Positions 56,841-64,000 of a stretch of 64,000 bases of DNA are shown piece by piece. This DNA is from Sutterella wadsworthensis. GTDB taxonomy: Bacteria > Pseudomonadota > Gammaproteobacteria > Burkholderiales > Burkholderiaceae_F. Under the pieces are notes generated by a model, which did no database searches, had not been told where the DNA came from, and was given only the letters and a program-made list of their open reading frames with translations. The first letter of the stretch is position 1. Every line of letters begins with the position of its first letter. The stretch spans positions 1-64,000 of the forward strand of contig NZ_QNRV01000001.1 in NCBI RefSeq assembly GCF_003315195.1. The letters are read 5' to 3'. Made by a program: the position numbers and the translations under genes.

Positions 56841-57830
56841 ATGAGCTCGGCGATGACGACGCAGCGCGCAACATTGATCGGACTTTTGGCTCCGCTTTGC
56901 TGGGGGATGGGCGTTTCACTTGTGCGCGGCATTGCCGAAGGCTTTGGACTGGCCCAGGGACAGACGCTTCTGTACACCACCGCTGCGGTATGCCTCTTTT
57001 TCGTCATCGGCATTCCGGATCTGCGGACCGTCGACAGGCGATACCTCATTTTTGGTCTGCCGACAGCCAACGCGAGCTCGCTTTGCTTCACGCTCTCTAT
57101 CTTTTTTTCTGCTGGCGGAACGCAGACGATGGAGGCGGCCATGGTGAACTACCTTTGGCCCGCTCTGACACTCCTTTTTGCCGTGGTCTTTAACGGCGTG
57201 CGGTCACGCTGGTGGATTGCGCCCGGTATGGTGCTTGCTTTCTGCGGGATTGTTGAAATTCTCGCCGGCGGGCAAGGCTTTTCACTCGAGGGTTTTATTT
57301 CGCGGCTGCTTGAGCATCCGCTGAGCTACATTCTCGCGGTCGGCGCTGCCGTCACTTGGGCGGCTTTTTCCAGCATGACTCGTGCGTGGGGCGGCTCAAC
57401 CAATCTGGCCTGCCTGATTTTCTGCATCAACGCCAGCATCTACGGTGTGCTGTGGCTTTGCGGCTTCGGCACCCAAATGGTGGGCGAACCTTCGGCACAC
57501 GGCTGGATCAGCGTCATCCTGGGCGGCATTGCGATGGGCGGCGCATATGCTGCATGGACGCAGGGCATGACCAAAGGGAACATCACGGTGCTGGCAGCGG
57601 CCTCCTATTTCACGCCGGTTCTCTCGTGTGTTTTTGCCGTTTTTTGGATTGGCGCCAAACTCGACAGCTCTTTCTGGACGGGGGTCGCTGCTGTCGTTGT
57701 CGGCTCACTGCTCTGCTGGGACGCGACGGCGCGCGGAATGAAGCCGCTCTTGGCGCTTGAAGCTCAGGGCCGGACATCCGCAGCAAACCGCATTTGGCTC
57801 CATCTAACCGGCCGCGGCAGCAAACGCTGA
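56841..57830 (+). CDS. yddG: YddG-like aromatic amino-acid exporter (DMT superfamily)
   Basis: 329 residues, ten helices. A-T-L-I-G-L-L-A-P-L-C-W-G and M-V-N-Y-L-W-P-A-L-T-L-L-F-A match YddG, whose structure founded the DMT fold. It exports aromatic amino acids. A GAGG box precedes the ATG. It is convergent with the Na/Pi gene; the two stops are about 20 bases apart with no obvious terminator. Confidence 0.9.
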   Translation: MSSAMTTQRATLIGLLAPLCWGMGVSLVRGIAEGFGLAQGQTLLYTTAAVCLFFVIGIPDLRTVDRRYLIFGLPTANASSLCFTLSIFFSAGGTQTMEAAMVNYLWPALTLLFAVVFNGVRSRWWIAPGMVLAFCGIVEILAGGQGFSLEGFISRLLEHPLSYILAVGAAVTWAAFSSMTRAWGGSTNLACLIFCINASIYGVLWLCGFGTQMVGEPSAHGWISVILGGIAMGGAYAAWTQGMTKGNITVLAAASYFTPVLSCVFAVFWIGAKLDSSFWTGVAAVVVGSLLCWDATARGMKPLLALEAQGRTSAANRIWLHLTGRGSKR

Positions 57831-57850
57831 CACAGCTTCCAGAGTGCCTT

Positions 57851-59476
57851 TCAACTCACGGCAAAGCTTCGGGCGCCGTGAGCGAGAATGCTGTCAACCC
57901 GGCGAAAGAGGAGCAGAAGATCGAGATGCAGAGCACTCGTTTCAATGGAAAGGGCGCTCCCCTTATCAACGCGTTCCATGTGGCGTGAGACCAGTTCCGC
58001 GGCGTCGCTCGAGGATGCCGCTTCGCCTGAAAGGAGACTGCTTCGAAGCGCATTGATCTCCTGCGGATCACTCGTTGAGAGTATTTGCGCGAGGAGCTCT
58101 AGGTGCGCAGATACGACGTGATGCTCTTGTTCGAGTTCCTGCGCACCCTGTGCACTGAAAAAGAGCGAGCGGCGGATTTTTTTCTTCCGCAGCAGATCAA
58201 CGATATCGTTTGTGACTTCGAGCGAGAATAGCAGTGCATCAGAAACGGCAGAAAGCGACTGCCATTCGATGACGGCCTCTTCCGAAAGGTCGTCACGGAT
58301 GATGATATTGAGCGCTTTGGAGACGGTGCGGCAGCGGCGGTCCAGGAGCTTTCGACGCTCTTTAAAGGCCAAGAGTTCACCCATCGGCGGATTTTCATAG
58401 ATAAGCGGAGTGAGTGCATCCCAGTGCTTGCGAAATAGCTCTGCCGTGCGCGCGTTCTCATGACGCACTTGGACAAGTGCCGAGCTGCTCGAAAGGAGAT
58501 TTTCCTTTGAAAGCAGATGCGTTTCAAAGTCATCTGTTTGGATCGACACGGGTACCAAACGGTCGATCAGCGCGGCTGCCGGATGAATGAAAGAGAGCCC
58601 CACAGCACCGATTACAGTGTTGTAGACCACATGAAATAAGATCACGCCGTCTGCCGGATCGCCGAGAGATGCAAAAACGCTGCCCGCAGCCGGAATAAAG
58701 TAGAGGATTGCTGCGCCGGCAGCAAAGCCGCCGACCCGAAAGAAGAAATTTCCGAGCGGCGCTTTCCGAGCCGCTTTTGATGCCCCGGCTGTTGCGGCTG
58801 CAGCCAAGAGCGCACTGCCGAAATTCGCACCCAATACGACCCAAAGCGCAGCTGAGGCCGGCAGCAGACCGCTCGCAGTGGCAGCCGCCGTCACGGCGAC
58901 AACGGCTAGGCTGGAGAAAAACAGGACGGCGCAGACGATGCCGACAGCCGCCGCCAGACAGGGATGCTCCGGAAGATGCGCCAAGGTTTCCAGAATGATC
59001 GGACTGTCGCGCATCGGCTCGGTTGAGGCCATGATGCTTTGCAGCGCCAGAAGAACGAAGGCAAAACCCAGCAGCATTCGGCCGAACTGGCCTTCGCGCT
59101 TTTCCATTCGCCGCAGAAAGAGGAAGGTGCCTGCAATGAGCAGAATGGGAATAAGACTGGAAATGTTCAGTGTCAGAATGCGTGCGGCCAAGGCACTGCC
59201 CAGATCGGCGCCGAGAACGGCGGCCAGAGCAGCCGCCGTAGATACCAATCCTCCGGCCTGCAGACTTGCTACGAGAAGTGATGCGGCCGTTGAGCTTTGC
59301 AGCAGCATCGCCAGACCCATGCCGGCGGCAAAGCCGGCAAAGCGGTTGGAGAGGCGTGTGGCCAGCCATGAACGAAGCGCCTCACCAAACGTGCGCAATA
59401 TGCCGGTTTTCACCATGTACGCCCCCCAAACAAGGAGCGCAACGGCGCTGGCGCTGTGCAAAAGGAATGTGTACAC
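57851..59476 (-). CDS. Na/Pi-cotransporter II-related protein with PhoU-like C-terminus
   Basis: 541 residues. The first about 310 form two membrane repeats; the first carries Q-S-S-T-A-A-S-L-L, and the second has A-N-F-G-S-A at the matching place, a degenerate copy. The last about 220 residues form helical PhoU-like bundles with many Glu and Leu. Members move phosphate with Na+, though many bacterial ones are uncharacterised. The start is GTG with a weak ribosome binding site. Confidence 0.87.
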   Translation of the reverse strand: MYTFLLHSASAVALLVWGAYMVKTGILRTFGEALRSWLATRLSNRFAGFAAGMGLAMLLQSSTAASLLVASLQAGGLVSTAAALAAVLGADLGSALAARILTLNISSLIPILLIAGTFLFLRRMEKREGQFGRMLLGFAFVLLALQSIMASTEPMRDSPIILETLAHLPEHPCLAAAVGIVCAVLFFSSLAVVAVTAAATASGLLPASAALWVVLGANFGSALLAAAATAGASKAARKAPLGNFFFRVGGFAAGAAILYFIPAAGSVFASLGDPADGVILFHVVYNTVIGAVGLSFIHPAAALIDRLVPVSIQTDDFETHLLSKENLLSSSSALVQVRHENARTAELFRKHWDALTPLIYENPPMGELLAFKERRKLLDRRCRTVSKALNIIIRDDLSEEAVIEWQSLSAVSDALLFSLEVTNDIVDLLRKKKIRRSLFFSAQGAQELEQEHHVVSAHLELLAQILSTSDPQEINALRSSLLSGEAASSSDAAELVSRHMERVDKGSALSIETSALHLDLLLLFRRVDSILAHGARSFAVS

Positions 59477-59574
59477 CGATCAAAATCCGAGGAAAAAAGG
59501 CGCTGCGGGTGCTCCCATTGTAGGACTCGGCCCGTGCCGACATGACTTCTGAGAGCGCTCGGCCGCGGAGACTT

Positions 59575-60708
59575 CTAGTGCTCGGCAAGAACGCCGGCTT
59601 TTCGAAGCATCTGCAGCACTGCCTCGCGCGGCAGCGCGGCGATCCGGCCTCCGTCGTATGCGGCCGTATCGTGAGCGGTAAAAAGCGCATTGAGGATGGC
59701 TTCTTCGGTTGATTCTATGGCGGCCATGAAGAGCGGCGTCATATCGTCACTGCGGACTGTGGGGCCGCCTTCGAGCAGGCCGTAAGGGGCTTCATGACGA
59801 ACCCGCATGGAGGGTGCCGTTGAAAAGGCAAGGGCGAAATCTCCCGATCCGTTGGAGGCAATACCGCCGGTACGGGTCATGCCCATAAATGCCCGTTCGG
59901 CCAGACGCTCGAGCGATCGCTGCGTGAGCGGGGCATCCGTTGCTGCGATCATCATGATGGAGCCGTCGGCAGACCCGGCCACGTCTTTGACTCGTTCGGC
60001 CCATCCCGCGGGCATGGCTTGCGTGAGAAGCTTTTCATTGCTCCAGCCGCCCAGCTGCCGGCCGACTTCAACGCCCTTTACGGTGAGAAAGCCGCCGAAG
60101 TTGGCCTGAACAATGACCCCGACGGTCCAGCCGCCTAAGCTTTCGGGGAGTTTGCGCGATGCGGTGCCGATGCCGGCTTTGAAGCCGAAGGCAACAGTGC
60201 CGGTGCCGGCACCGCAGCAGCCTTCTTCAACCGGACCGGATTCCGCCCTGCGCAGCGCTTCAATAACGTGGTCGGGCGAAACGAATCGTGCACGAATGTC
60301 GTTGACGCGGCCGTCATTCGTTTCGCCGACAAAGGCGTTGACGCTTTTGACCGCTTCATTGCCGGGCTGCTCGAGCGTCCAGGAGAGAAGTCCGTCAATC
60401 CCGGCGGCGACACTGAGCGTGTTGGTGAGAACAATCGGCGTTTCAAGCGTGCCGAGTTCGTTGATCTGAGGAATTCCCGCGGACTTGCCAAAGCCGTTTC
60501 CGACAAATACGCCGGCGGGCACTTTTTCCTGAAAAACATTGCCGCCGTGCGGGAGGATGGTCGTCACGCCCGTGTGCATGCCGCAGGCGTCGTCTTCCAA
60601 GGTAACTTGGCCGACTTTCACTCCCGGCACATCGGTCACGGCATTGAATTTGCCGGCGGGCAGGATGCCGATATGGATGCCGTAACTGCGGACTCGGTTG
60701 TTGGTCAT
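59575..60708 (-). CDS. S58-family (DmpA/BapA-type) aminopeptidase
   Basis: 377 residues. The N-terminus (F-N-A-V-T-D-V-P-G-V-K-V-G-Q-V-T-L) and the self-processing site N-G-S-G-D-F mark the P1/DmpA family. The precursor cuts itself before the serine to expose the N-terminal nucleophile. Members remove D-, beta- or small N-terminal residues from peptides. The ATG at 60708 matches the family start; 192 codons further upstream are non-homologous. No transporter partner adjoins. Confidence 0.92.
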   Translation of the reverse strand: MTNNRVRSYGIHIGILPAGKFNAVTDVPGVKVGQVTLEDDACGMHTGVTTILPHGGNVFQEKVPAGVFVGNGFGKSAGIPQINELGTLETPIVLTNTLSVAAGIDGLLSWTLEQPGNEAVKSVNAFVGETNDGRVNDIRARFVSPDHVIEALRRAESGPVEEGCCGAGTGTVAFGFKAGIGTASRKLPESLGGWTVGVIVQANFGGFLTVKGVEVGRQLGGWSNEKLLTQAMPAGWAERVKDVAGSADGSIMMIAATDAPLTQRSLERLAERAFMGMTRTGGIASNGSGDFALAFSTAPSMRVRHEAPYGLLEGGPTVRSDDMTPLFMAAIESTEEAILNALFTAHDTAAYDGGRIAALPREAVLQMLRKAGVLAEH

Positions 60709-60906
60709 TTGGACAGCTCTTCTTCGAGGTTGATGGTTTGAAGATTCTATTGCCGATACCTTTTTTGCGGTATGGGGAAGTCGGTGTTGTCTGCATGCGT
60801 CGAGAACCGACGCGATGCCATGGATGATGTTTTCAAAATAGTGTGAAAACAAATCATTGTTTGAAAACGACAGGAATCCTTTTGTTAAGAAAGAGGAGAT
60901 TTTTGA

Positions 60907-61416
60907 ATGACCAATAAGATTAGCCGTGCATCTCACACTGTTCGTGCTTTTAATGTCGGCACGCTGGGCGACTGCAGCGCGTGGGACGACAATCTTGATG
61001 CGGCTCCATTGGAGTGGCTGCCTGCAGAGGAAGCGCCCAGTTTCATGTCCGGCACGGGCAGCGATGAGGTCTGCGAAAGCGGCATCGGTTTTGCTCGAGA
61101 GCGAGAGGGCTGCTGCATGTGCTCTTTTGGATTTGATGCCGTGGGAGTTCGCAGCGGTGATTCGGAGCTCCTCGAAAGCATGAGGGATCGAAATGTGCGC
61201 CATGCTTCGGGCGAGATCGATGTGTGGAAATCCTCTGTCGGAAATGATGAGCTGGATTCCGACAAGCAAAGTTTTTGGGTTCAAAACGGCATAGGCCGGC
61301 GGTTTTTGAGTCCCGATGTCTTTTCCGACGGTCTTTATACAGGCGGCGAATCTTTCTGGAGCCGCCTTTCGGGGAGTTCTGCGCAGTGGCTGCGTAAATT
61401 TGGTTTTTATAAGTAA
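60907..61416 (+). CDS. Unrecognised 169-aa protein
   Basis: I do not recognise it. It is acidic, without signal peptide or membrane helix, and has a cysteine cluster E-G-C-C-M-C-S near the middle plus two more cysteines. The C-terminus is rich in Ser, Trp and Phe (S-F-W-S-R-L-S-G-S-S-A-Q-W). AGGAG sits about nine bases before the ATG, which supports translation. It lies alone between the peptidase (divergent) and the porins. Confidence 0.65.
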   Translation: MTNKISRASHTVRAFNVGTLGDCSAWDDNLDAAPLEWLPAEEAPSFMSGTGSDEVCESGIGFAREREGCCMCSFGFDAVGVRSGDSELLESMRDRNVRHASGEIDVWKSSVGNDELDSDKQSFWVQNGIGRRFLSPDVFSDGLYTGGESFWSRLSGSSAQWLRKFGFYK

Positions 61417-61754
61417 TAAACAGCCGGCTACTTTATCAATCCTGTGTTTGCCTTGTCGTTTTTTCTTAATGCAGAGATCTGATTGGAATCTTCCTTTCCA
61501 TCGAAATCAGTGAACGGTTTGGTTATCCATAACCTTCTGGTCACAATGAGAATAGACAGTTCCAATTTCTGTGCAGAAGCGAAATCTACTTCTAATGGAT
61601 TAGACCTAAAGATCTATCTACGCTAGTCCACGGTGCCTGACGAAATTTTCAAACATCTTCACAAACCTCACTGATCCGATCCATCGGGCAGAGAAGATGC
61701 CGAAGTCCCATTCGAACAGGCGAACAACACCGAAAAAGGACAAAGGAGACCTTT
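61417..61754 (+). other. 338-bp region upstream of the first porin gene
   Basis: AT-rich, no reading frame. It contains the CTAATGGATTAG box shared with the second porin and a long presumed untranslated leader. No terminator was found for the preceding gene. Confidence 0.45.
61592..61603. promoter_or_regulatory. CTAATGGATTAG box upstream of the first porin
   Basis: A 5-bp inverted repeat, CTAAT-GG-ATTAG, 151 bases before the start codon. The identical 12-mer occurs upstream of the next porin gene. The rest of the two upstream regions differs, so the shared motif is probably functional. Confidence 0.5.
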
Positions 61755-62963
61755 ATGCCCGATCACAACGCTCATGGAGTCGGTTTCAAACGGATGCGCA
61801 TGGCAGGGCTGCTGCCTGCGGCTGCACTCATTCTTGCCGTCTTTGCGTCTTCAGCGGTGAGTGCTGCAGAAGTCAAACTTGCCGGCGCTGTCGTTTCCGG
61901 TCTTTTCTATTCCAAGGCAGAAAGCGCAGAGCATTCGAATCTGGTTCTCGCGGGTGTCGGTGAGGCACCGGACGATACGTGTTTCAAAATTCTTGGAAGA
62001 GAGGATTTAGGGAACGGCTATTACGTTCGGTTTAATCTCACGAGCAATGTAACGTCTGATACCGGCTCATTTTCCGGGCACAACGGCCTCTTCAGCTCCA
62101 CATACATGTCGTTTGGCAATCAGCAGTTTGAAGTCACTGCCGGCCGTATGTCCGGGCTTACCGTTTCCGGTGATCCGTATTCGGTCTATGCTGCGACGCA
62201 TGCCAACATGACTTACGCCCAGCTTGCTGGGATTGCGCCGGCAAACATTACTTTCCAAGCCGGTGCGCTCACTAATGCGCTTGCATTTACAACGCATGGC
62301 AGTCGATTTGTCCTGCGCGGTGTTTATTCAAATGGTGATTCAAACATCGGCGACAGCGGAGACACGGAAGCGACTGAAGACTGGTCCGACCGCCGCCATG
62401 TGGCGCAGCTCGGCGCCATGTGGCTTGGCGACAAACTCAAGACCGCGGTGGTTTATTCGTTTGAAATGCCCGGACAATTGGCCAATGCAGACGGTTCCCG
62501 CGATGTTCGGCGCAAAAACACGCATGCGCTTCATTTAATCGGGAGCTGGCATTTCGCCGGCAAGCAGGGGCCCGGCATCGCCGGCATCCTTTATGCAAGC
62601 CGCAACGAGTGGCGTATTGGCGCTGTGCCCGATCTCTCTACATTTGTGGGTGACGGCCGTATCGGAAGCAGTCAGGAGGGTCTTGACAATGTTGCGGTCC
62701 ATGTCAGTGCGAAATATCCCGTTGGCCGTCATCTCTTTACCGCCGCGGCCGGTTACCTGCATTCCAAATGGAACGGAGAATCTACGAAGAGCGGCTATAC
62801 CGAAGGTTCCATGGTGATGGGCGGCGTGGTTTATTACTACAGCCTTTCGAAAAGCACGAGGTGCTATGCCGCGGCAAGCTGGGCTGACGGCCGCAAGCTC
62901 CTTGACGCCGCACCGCGACTGAACCGAGTCATGGGAACGGTCGGTTTGATGAAGTATTTCTAA
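61755..62963 (+). CDS. Outer-membrane general porin
   Basis: 402 residues. A long signal peptide (basic start, hydrophobic A-A-L-I-L-A-V-F, cleavage near V-S-A-A-E) is followed by a beta-barrel: V-K-L-A-G-A-V-V-S-G-L-F-Y, then G-R-E-D-L-G-N-G-Y-Y-V-R-F, and a C-terminal aromatic strand ending K-Y-F for insertion by BamA. It is a trimeric general diffusion porin of the betaproteobacterial type. AAGGAGA precedes the ATG. A paralogous gene follows directly. Confidence 0.92.
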   Translation: MPDHNAHGVGFKRMRMAGLLPAAALILAVFASSAVSAAEVKLAGAVVSGLFYSKAESAEHSNLVLAGVGEAPDDTCFKILGREDLGNGYYVRFNLTSNVTSDTGSFSGHNGLFSSTYMSFGNQQFEVTAGRMSGLTVSGDPYSVYAATHANMTYAQLAGIAPANITFQAGALTNALAFTTHGSRFVLRGVYSNGDSNIGDSGDTEATEDWSDRRHVAQLGAMWLGDKLKTAVVYSFEMPGQLANADGSRDVRRKNTHALHLIGSWHFAGKQGPGIAGILYASRNEWRIGAVPDLSTFVGDGRIGSSQEGLDNVAVHVSAKYPVGRHLFTAAAGYLHSKWNGESTKSGYTEGSMVMGGVVYYYSLSKSTRCYAAASWADGRKLLDAAPRLNRVMGTVGLMKYF

Positions 62964-63057
62964 TTCATATAAATCGAAATCATCACGGTTAAGCTAGCCA
63001 TTGTTATGTTTACAGAAAAGATTTCTTTCGTAAACGGTTGGACAGCCTTAACTAGTG

Positions 63058-63069
63058 CTAATGGATTAG
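63058..63069. promoter_or_regulatory. CTAATGGATTAG box upstream of the second porin
   Basis: Exact copy of the motif before the first porin, here 116 bases before the start codon. Confidence 0.5.
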
Positions 63070-63101
63070 TTTCAAAACTGTAACTACTCTTCTTCAAAGC
63101 A

Positions 63102-63155
63102 CAACGCGCTGTCTCTGAATCTGCAGGACCAGAAGGCAGATTCAGGCGCGCGTTG
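63102..63155 (+). promoter_or_regulatory. Long stem-loop in the second porin's leader
   Basis: CAACGCGC pairs with GCGCGTTG, and inside it CTGAATCTGC pairs perfectly with GCAGATTCAG. The stem ends 30 bases before the start codon and is not followed by a T-run. It could affect mRNA stability or be an sRNA target. Confidence 0.55.
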
Positions 63156-63185
63156 ATGCTGCCTATGTAAGAAGGAGCTCTCTCA

Positions 63186-64000
63186 ATGCAATATAACCAT
63201 CATCGTTCGCACGCCTGCACTTTGCTTTGCACTGCCTTGGCACTAGCTTTCGGATGCGCAGCCGCGCACGCTGCGGATGTCAAAATTTCCGGCAGCGTCA
63301 TCACCGGTCTCTATTTCAATAAAGTTGAAGGCGCTGATAACGGCAGCCTCAAAATGGGCGGTATGGGTGAATTGCCTGATGATCCGCATTTGATGCTGAC
63401 TGCGCGAGAAGACCTTGGCAACGGTTGGTACACGGGCGCTCAGCTGCAGAACAGGTTCTATCCGGATTCCGGTACCTTCCGCTCCAATGGGTATTTGTTT
63501 GATGCCCAGTCTCGCCTTTTCGTCGGCAACGATCAGATTGAATTTTCATTCGGCCGTATGGCTGGTTTGACTGTGGCCGGCCGCCCGTATTCTGTTTACG
63601 GTAAGACGAATGCCAACATGACATTCGCCTCACTCGGCGGAATTGCACCGGCCAATATCATGTTCCAGCCGGGTGATCTTTCCAATGCGATCGCCTTCTC
63701 AACCAATGCTCAGTCGGGTCTCTTCGTCCGCGGCGTTTATTCAAACGGCGACTCGGTCAATGGTACGGATACGGAAACAACCGACGACTGGTCTGACCGT
63801 CGTCACATTGCTCAGTTCAGTACAGGCTGGACGGGCGATCATCTGAAAACCGCCGTGGTGTATTCCTTTGAAATGCCGGGGAACGTCAAGAATGCAGACG
63901 GCACTCGTCCAGAGGCATTGCGCAAGAAGAATACGCATGCCGTGCATTTGATCGCCAGCTACGATTTCGGCGGACCGGCAGTTTCGGGCATTCTGTATGC
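63186..64000 (+). CDS. Outer-membrane porin, paralogue of the preceding one, truncated by the window edge
   Basis: 271 codons are visible. The signal peptide ends near A-H-A-A-D, and the barrel begins V-K-I-S-G-S-V-I-T-G-L-Y. Many blocks match the upstream porin (R-E-D-L-G-N-G, T-V-x-G-x-P-Y-S-V-Y, D-W-S-D-R-R-H, A-V-V-Y-S-F-E-M-P-G), while surface-loop segments differ. AAGGAG precedes the ATG. The two genes are tandem paralogues, each with its own leader. Confidence 0.92.
   Translation, partial: MQYNHHRSHACTLLCTALALAFGCAAAHAADVKISGSVITGLYFNKVEGADNGSLKMGGMGELPDDPHLMLTAREDLGNGWYTGAQLQNRFYPDSGTFRSNGYLFDAQSRLFVGNDQIEFSFGRMAGLTVAGRPYSVYGKTNANMTFASLGGIAPANIMFQPGDLSNAIAFSTNAQSGLFVRGVYSNGDSVNGTDTETTDDWSDRRHIAQFSTGWTGDHLKTAVVYSFEMPGNVKNADGTRPEALRKKNTHAVHLIASYDFGGPAVSGILY

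Overview
The window looks like chromosomal DNA of a gut betaproteobacterium of the Sutterellaceae type (Burkholderiales; Sutterella, Parasutterella or a close relative). I infer this from family content, not from a database search: secreted Tat-type flavoprotein reductases paired with a small tetrahaem cytochrome, a secreted arylsulfate sulfotransferase, dicarboxylate carriers (DctA, DcuC), serial Gram-negative porins and many amino-acid transporters. There are no rRNA, tRNA or CRISPR features that I can see, and no prophage.

Layout. 0-3.7 kb is a worn segment: the start of an IS110-type transposase, a frameshifted IS607-type resolvase, a large unrecognised protein with an exact 126-bp tandem duplication, and a broken ogt gene. 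3.7-9.1 kb is a respiratory module: a TtrSR-like two-component system divergent from a Tat-exported flavoprotein reductase and its tetrahaem cytochrome. 9.1-21.8 kb carries an M20 peptidase, a copper ATPase with a CopZ-like domain fused to its C-terminus, an RluA-type pseudouridine synthase, a MATE pump, HU, dctA (with a structured leader and a candidate leader peptide), a hydrolase, dcuC and a small secreted protein. 21.9-29.6 kb is an iron block: feoA-feoA-feoB next to an HMA2-like protein, an unusual P1B ATPase (S-C-A instead of C-P-C) and a small one-helix membrane protein. This set resembles the fez (ferrosome) clusters. 29.9-46.6 kb holds an RND pump pair, a LeuE exporter, an orphan peptide-type binding protein, a second Tat flavoprotein reductase without a cytochrome, two aminotransferases, MdaB, an EamA permease, a manganese riboswitch with its GDT1-family exporter, and acetolactate decarboxylase. 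46.8-54.5 kb is a complete his operon, hisGDCBHAFI, in the enterobacterial order and with enterobacterial-type fusions, preceded by a leader peptide with five consecutive His codons and an attenuator. 54.7-64 kb carries the arylsulfate sulfotransferase, a YddG-like exporter, a Na/Pi symporter-like protein, an S58 peptidase, an unknown 169-aa protein and two tandem porin genes, the second cut by the window edge.

How they fit together (inference): the cell imports C4-dicarboxylates, peptides and amino acids, uses periplasmic flavoproteins to respire organic acceptors, and manages iron, copper and manganese with dedicated systems. Histidine synthesis appears to be controlled by classical ribosome-mediated attenuation.
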